This document shows, in pieces, positions 58,879 through 64,000 of a stretch of DNA of 64,000 nt. Every line of letters starts with the position of its first letter. Position 1 is the first letter of the stretch. This stretch comes from Bretschneidera sinensis. Taxonomy: Eukaryota; Streptophyta; Magnoliopsida; Brassicales; Akaniaceae. A program made the position numbers and the translations under genes. The notes beneath the pieces were generated by a model. That model did not search any database, had not been told where the DNA came from, and saw only the letters and a program-made list of their open reading frames with translations. Location: NCBI GenBank assembly GCA_023935145.1, contig CM043698.1, positions 142,704,001-142,768,000 of the forward strand. Direction: 5' to 3'.

Positions 58879-59532
58879 CTAATCAGTTGAAATCACGTTT
58901 CTCCTTTCTCTAGTGGATCTCCTTAATGGCACTTCCACTTGAGGTTGTTGAGGTACCTCTTGATAAACCTCAGGCGGTTCTTGATTTTGAGTGGGCGGCA
59001 ATTCAGGTTCGTCATCAATGCGTTGGATCTTCGGATTTGCATTTTGAATAACATAAGGTATGGATACCTGAACGTTCTCAGTTGCAACAACAGGAATGTA
59101 AACACATTCCTCCTCCAAATGGACTTGCCTGAGTTGGTCTCTCCCACTTAACTCAACATCCTCAATGAACTTGGTATTTCCCGTTTCGAAAAAGGATCTA
59201 TTAGAGGAATTATAAAATTTAAAACCCCTTGATCTTTCAGAGTATCCAACAAAATAGCAGCTAATGGTCCTTGAGTCTAGCTTCTTCTCATTTGGCTTAT
59301 AAGGCCGAGCCTTAGCTGGACATCCCTAAACATGCAAATGCCTAATGCTAGGCTTTTTGCATGTCAATAACTCGTATGGGGTTTTAGCTACTGCTTTACT
59401 TGGAACTCTGTTCAGGATGTAAACTGCAGTCTTGATGGCTTCACCCCAAAGAGATTATGGCAAAGAAGAATGACTAATCATACCTCTTACCATATCCTTT
59501 AAGGTTCGGTTTCGTCTCTCAGCTACACCATT
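58879..59532 (-). pseudogene. Copia integrase C-terminus to RT linker, with several stops
   Basis: Reading on from the integrase: a stop replaces the Gln before NGVAERRNR, another replaces Gln in the LPQSLWGEA block, a TAG replaces Trp before GCPAKARPYKP, and the linker (PLRRSTRERRNVISTD) ends in TAG. Otherwise the frame is traceable throughout. Confidence 0.75.
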
Positions 59533-60483
59533 TTAACTAGGAGTCCCCGGCATAGTGTATTTAGGAACGATCCCATATTCCATCAAAAATTTGGCGAAGG
59601 GTCCGGGACATTGTTCACTTGATCCATCATATCTACCGTAGTATTCACCTCCACGGTCAGATTTAACAGCTTTAATTTTCTTGCCTAATTGATTTTCAAC
59701 TTTGGCTTTGAAGTTCTTGAACACGTCTATAGATTGAGACTTCTCATGAATTAAATAAAGATAGCCATACCTGGAGTAGTCGTCTATGAAAGTGATAAAA
59801 TATTGTTGTCCATTCCAAGAAGCTGTAGGGAATGGACCACAAATATTCGTATGTATCAATTCTAAGACACTATTACTCCTATTAGCACCTTTATTTTTAA
59901 CATTTATTTGTTTTCCCTTAATGCACTCAATGTAGACTTCAAAATCTGATAAATCTAAGGGATCAAGAATTCCTTCTGACACAAGTTTTTGAATCATTTG
60001 TTTAGAAATATGTCTTAAACGCTTATGCCATAACATTAATGAATTCTCATTTGTTAATCTGCGCTTAATACCAACATTACTGGTATGCAAGGATTCGTTT
60101 TCTTTGGAGGCAATCATATCTAGTTTATATAAATTATCAATTAAAGAATCGGTACTAAACAAATTTGAATTCTGAAATAGACTAAACTTTCTATTTCCAA
60201 ATGAACAAGAAAAACCTGATTTGTCCAAACATGAAATAGAAACCAAATTCCATCTAAAAGACGGTACATAAAAAGTCTCATCCAAATCCAAATTACAACC
60301 AGATTCTAATTGTAATATAAATAAACAAACTGCCTCCACAGGAGCTCTTTCACCATTTCCTACATAGATGAATCTTTCAGCATCAGTTGGCGTTCGGTTC
60401 CTTATGCACCCCTGCATAGAAACACTTATGTGAGTAGTTGCACCTGTATCTATCCACCAAGTGTTCTTAGGTACTAAGGCCAA
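59533..60483 (-). pseudogene. Copia protease, GAG-pre-integrase and integrase N-part (open segment)
   Basis: 316 codons. Protease WWIDTGATTHIS (DTG intact), FRWNLVSISCL, the zinc-site block LMLWHKRLRHIS (second His context altered, LGH to LRH) with ECIKGKQ in place of C..C, then integrase IHTNICGPF (first Asp replaced by Asn) and VKSDRGGEYYG. It ends in a TAA inside the TPQQNG-like motif. Confidence 0.82.
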
Positions 60484-61355
60484 ATTAACTTGTGAACAAA
60501 CAAAGTTAGAAGTTTACCCTTCTTCTCACGCCAGGTCACATACTTGGCATATTTTGTGCAGTCTTTCTTCACATGACCAGCTTTGTGGCAAAAGAAACAA
60601 GTTATACCTTTATCTTGTTTCTGTTGTCCCTTGTGGTGTGAATTTCTAGACTCTGCAGTTTCTTTTCCTTTAATGTTCCTCTTTCTTTTCTTGTTGGAAC
60701 TGGGGTCCTGATAAGTTGATGCTAAATGAGCACTTTCAACCTTTTCATGATTAAGTCTCTCTTCCTCTTATACACATTGAGCAATCAGCTCATTCAAAGT
60801 CCATTTCTCCTTTTGAGTATTGTAATTGATTTTGAAAGGACTGAACTGTGTAGGAAGAGAGATCAAGACTAAGTGCACCAGAATGTCTTCTGGCAATTCC
60901 AGCTTGAATGCCTTTAGTCTTGTCACAAGGTTTGACATCTCCATGATGTACTCTCTTATATTTCCCTTCACTTTGTACTGCATTGAGACAAGCTTGGACA
61001 AGATGGTGCTTATCTCGACCTTTTCGTTTGCAGCGAATCGGTCTGCTATTTGGGGGAGAAATTTCTTAGCATCATTTTTATCAGGTATAGAACCTCTGAT
61101 GGTATTCGGAATCGAGTGCTTCATAATCATTAGGCTCATGCGGTTTGATCGCTCCCACTTTTCATATACAACCTTTTTCTCAGCAGTACTATCGCTGGTC
61201 AAAGGTGCGGGGCGATTGACCCTCAATCCATAGTCTAATTCCATGCACCCCAGCACGATCATAACATGATCTTGCGACTTCTTGAAATTCGTGCTGTTAA
61301 GCACGGGAATGCTGTTGATGTTAGCAGAAATCGATGTTGCTATAAACAAGAACAA
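60484..61355 (-). pseudogene. Copia gag remnant with zinc knuckle
   Basis: Gag is open at 60768-61355 (INSIPVLNSTNFKK, HVMIVLGCMELDYGL, RSNRMSLMIMKHSIP). A TAA replaces a codon just after ELIAQCV, then the same frame continues through EEERLNHEKVE to a CCHC knuckle (CFFCHKAGHVKKDC) at about 60549-60600. The start codon is uncertain: the frame enters from the leader through a sequence resembling a splice acceptor. Confidence 0.78.
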
Positions 61356-62630
61356 AAGCTCACAATTAGTAACAACTCATGTATATATGAATCAAAACAA
61401 AATTGTATACATATATACATGCATCTGGGCCCATAACAAGATACCTAGCATAACATTAATACTTAGTTTTTGGACAGAAATATCAACTTGTAAGTGGTAT
61501 CTCAAACATAGTTCATGAATATTGACAACCTAACCTGCCAAATAATGTGCCTTTCTTTGGACCAACACATTATTCGTATGGCAACATTTATTTGTCACAT
61601 ATTCACAACTATTTTAATCTATTAACAATGCAAAAATAACCTTCATTTGAGCCGATTATTTTCACATATTAATAGCATGTTTACATGTCTTAAAATAAAT
61701 AAATTTACATATCAGAGATTGCTTTGACAACATAATACTTCAATTCATTCATCTCAAAAACATTAAACATAAAATTTGGAACAAAATCCTTAAAAAAAAT
61801 TTATTTAATCATTTTCCACTTTACTATACATTCTGTGCATGTCCAGAATATTAAGCTTCCATTAGTTATTTGAACAGAATATTTGGAAAAGTAAAAAAAA
61901 AAACAAAACTGTGTAAATTGTTTTGACATTACGCATTAAGCCAAAAAAAATAACCCAAAGCCAGCGCCGCAGTACTGGTTCGATAAACGGTAATTTAATC
62001 AATCGCAAAAATCACCAAAATTGAATATTTTTATACCAAAAAAAAATAGTATTGAAGCCTCAGCATACATATTAAACCGGAAAATAATAAAGAAAAGGCC
62101 ATAACTGTTTCTGAGAAAAAGATAGAAAAAGGTGATAAGAGATCTTATATTTCTCAAGAAAAGGCAAACAAAACTGTTCTATTTACAATGATGCCGATAC
62201 AAGTTTTTGGTTATTTGAGTTGTTTTTTATTTATTTATTATTCCATATGCAACATTTCACTTTTTCCATCTACTTCTTTATTCTTCTTTTTATTCTTTAA
62301 TTTGGTTGCAATGCATCCTGAGTTATGAATTAAACCAAATTAAGCAATAACTGGCACCTAATCACAATGCAGCAATACACAACCAATCAATGAAACTTTT
62401 GAAACGAAAACATAGTTAACGTTTCAGAAAACAGTAGTAAAATAACAAAAACACTTTTGCTATCTGATCAGCAATATAGTCTCATGCAAGTAAAGTAGTA
62501 AACACAACGAAACCGCATAATCATCTGTTTTTTTTTTTTTATAAAATAAATTTCTGCCCTAAACACACTTTATGGGAGAAAATTCAAGAAACTCAATTTT
62601 CATATGAATCTCAATAATTTAACATGAAAG
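61356..62630 (-). other. Untranslated leader of the 56311-63179 copia element
   Basis: About 1.3 kb of A+T-rich sequence between the primer-binding site and gag. No coding sequence seen. Confidence 0.6.
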
Positions 62631-62644
62631 GCTCTGATACCACT

Positions 62645-62721
62645 TGATGGATTATAATCTTGATGTTATTACACAAATAATCAATTATACAGCCAAAATA
62701 TTTTTATATTAAACTTGTCAA

Positions 62722-62755
<34 letters not shown>

Positions 62756-63179
62756 AGAAGATGAGTTAGAAACAAACCGGAATGCATTGGAAGCAAGTCT
62801 CATTGGGTTGATCTTTTAAGACTACAGGGAGAACCACATTTGGTATGGGAACCAATCAACTGAATGATAGTGGGGAGGGAGAAGAACTGTCTGTTTCAAC
62901 AAAGTTTAACACACACTAAACACCCTCCCCTGATGTCTATTTATATCCCTATGCCTTAGGGACCATGACCCTAATAGTTACCTCACACATGTGCATTGGG
63001 TCTTTGGCCCATTAACAAAGACCCATACCACATCGGGCTTCTACGCATAAGGTGATCCATACTAAAGAACCTTGATACTTTGGAGACCCATAAAAATTAT
63101 ATCACTTAATTGGGTCATTTATTAGATAACGGGTCTACATATACAATGTTATAACATATCTGAACCCAAAATTCCAACA
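62645..63179 (-). repeat. 5' LTR of the 56311-63179 copia element
   Basis: 535 bp. The (TA)n run at about 62727-62752 is longer than in the other LTR. The element's promoter is expected here. Confidence 0.92.
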
Positions 63180-63184
63180 TAGTT

Positions 63185-64000
63185 ATCATTCATTTGATTG
63201 AGTGGATTTATTATTTATGTGAGATTAAATTAGTCATAATCTCGCCATTTTTGTCCTATATCCCTCTATGAGATAGAATCTATCACACCCAAGTGGGACT
63301 AAATTTTTTCTTTTTGTTATTTTTACCCTTGAATAAAAATAATTATTATAATAGTACTAATAATTATAATATTATTAAATTATTTTTATAATAATAATAA
63401 AAATATTAATAATAATTATAATAATATTGATTATAATAGTATTTTTATAATAATATTTTTTTCTTATAATAATAAATAATGTTATTATTATAATTATAAT
63501 AATAATTATAATTATATTTATGATAATAATATTTCTTATTATAATTATAATTATAAAAATATTATTATGATAATTATAATAATGATGATTATAATTATGA
63601 TGATAAAAATAATAATTTAATAATAACTAATATTTATTAAAATCATAATAATGAAAATACCATAATAATAATAATTATAATAAATGTAATAAATTTTTTA
63701 ACGGTGATTATAATAATAATAAAAAATAATATTTATAATATTAATATAATAATATATTTATTGTAATGACAATAATTATTAATATCATAAGTGTAATAAT
63801 ATTATTTTTATAGTTATAATAATATTATAATGATATAATATTAATAATTATTATTTTAATAATTTTATATCATAATAATAATTTATTATTATAATAGTAA
63901 TTATAATAATAAAAATATAATTATAATTAAATTTTAGGGTTTGTGAAGAAATTAATGATTGTTTAGGATGATGAATAGTGCTATTGTTTTTTGGTACTTA
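63185..64000. repeat. A+T-rich low-complexity DNA
   Basis: After ~150 bp of ordinary flank, positions about 63340-63930 consist almost wholly of a, t and rare g in aataat/attataat words. No gene. Confidence 0.8.

Larger units (their letters stand above)
56311..63179 (-). mobile_element. Ty1/copia LTR retrotransposon, structurally complete, coding region decayed
   Basis: 6,869 bp with LTRs at 56311-56843 and 62645-63179 (ends TGATGG...CAACA) and the target duplication tagtt at 56306-56310 and 63180-63184. On the minus strand the primer-binding site (tggtatcagagc) lies next to the 5' LTR at 62631-62642, and a purine tract (gtgggagat) adjoins the 3' LTR at 56844-56852. Gag, zinc knuckle, protease, integrase, RT and RNase H are all present in order but broken by several stops and at least one frameshift. 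I count roughly 25-30 LTR differences (~5%), so it is older than the element at 1008. Confidence 0.92.

Overview
This window is nuclear DNA of a flowering plant, probably a eudicot. It is A+T rich, its genes are split by GT-AG introns, and it is crowded with plant LTR retrotransposons primed by initiator tRNA-Met. No prokaryotic or organellar gene order is visible. All alignments and counts below were made by eye.

Positions 1-47937 are three head-to-tail copies of one ~11.6 kb unit: unit 1 at 1-27373 (its start lies off the window), unit 2 at 27374-38954, unit 3 at 38955-47937 (cut short). Each unit carries, on the minus strand, a six-exon gene for a small transcription factor of the VAL/HSI2 (VP1/ABI3-LIKE) type: an N-terminal Cys/His-rich PHD-like region followed by a B3 DNA-binding domain. 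The unit 1 copy splices in silico into an open frame of exactly 271 codons plus stop, with canonical sites at all five introns, but it has a Cys-to-Tyr change in the zinc-binding region. Unit 2 has a broken splice donor and a shifted acceptor. Unit 3 has lost exon 1, has three broken splice sites and has a stop in the B3 exon. So there is one live-looking gene and two decaying ones.

Unit 1 is swollen from 11.6 to >27 kb by later insertions that are missing from units 2 and 3: a 5.3 kb Ty1/copia element in the 3' flank (1008-6295, TSD tattt); a 2.6 kb solo LTR in intron 2 (9787-12389, TSD ttagc), only 25 nt from the exon 3 acceptor; and an ~8 kb composite block in intron 1 (13443-21566). The block contains a gypsy-type LTR/gag start, a tRNA-Phe-like sequence, a solo-LTR-like piece, a 90-bp tRNA-derived retroposon, a second degenerate copy of the intron 2 LTR family, a MITE-like element and a duplicated piece of unit 1 itself.

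Unit 3 ends where a decayed plus-strand copia element begins (about 47938-51000). From 51000 to 56310 there is intergenic DNA with simple repeats and TE scraps. A third copia element, complete in structure but full of nonsense codons, fills 56311-63179 on the minus strand (TSD tagtt). The window ends in A+T-rich low-complexity sequence. Apart from the VAL-like genes and retrotransposon proteins I recognise no protein-coding gene.
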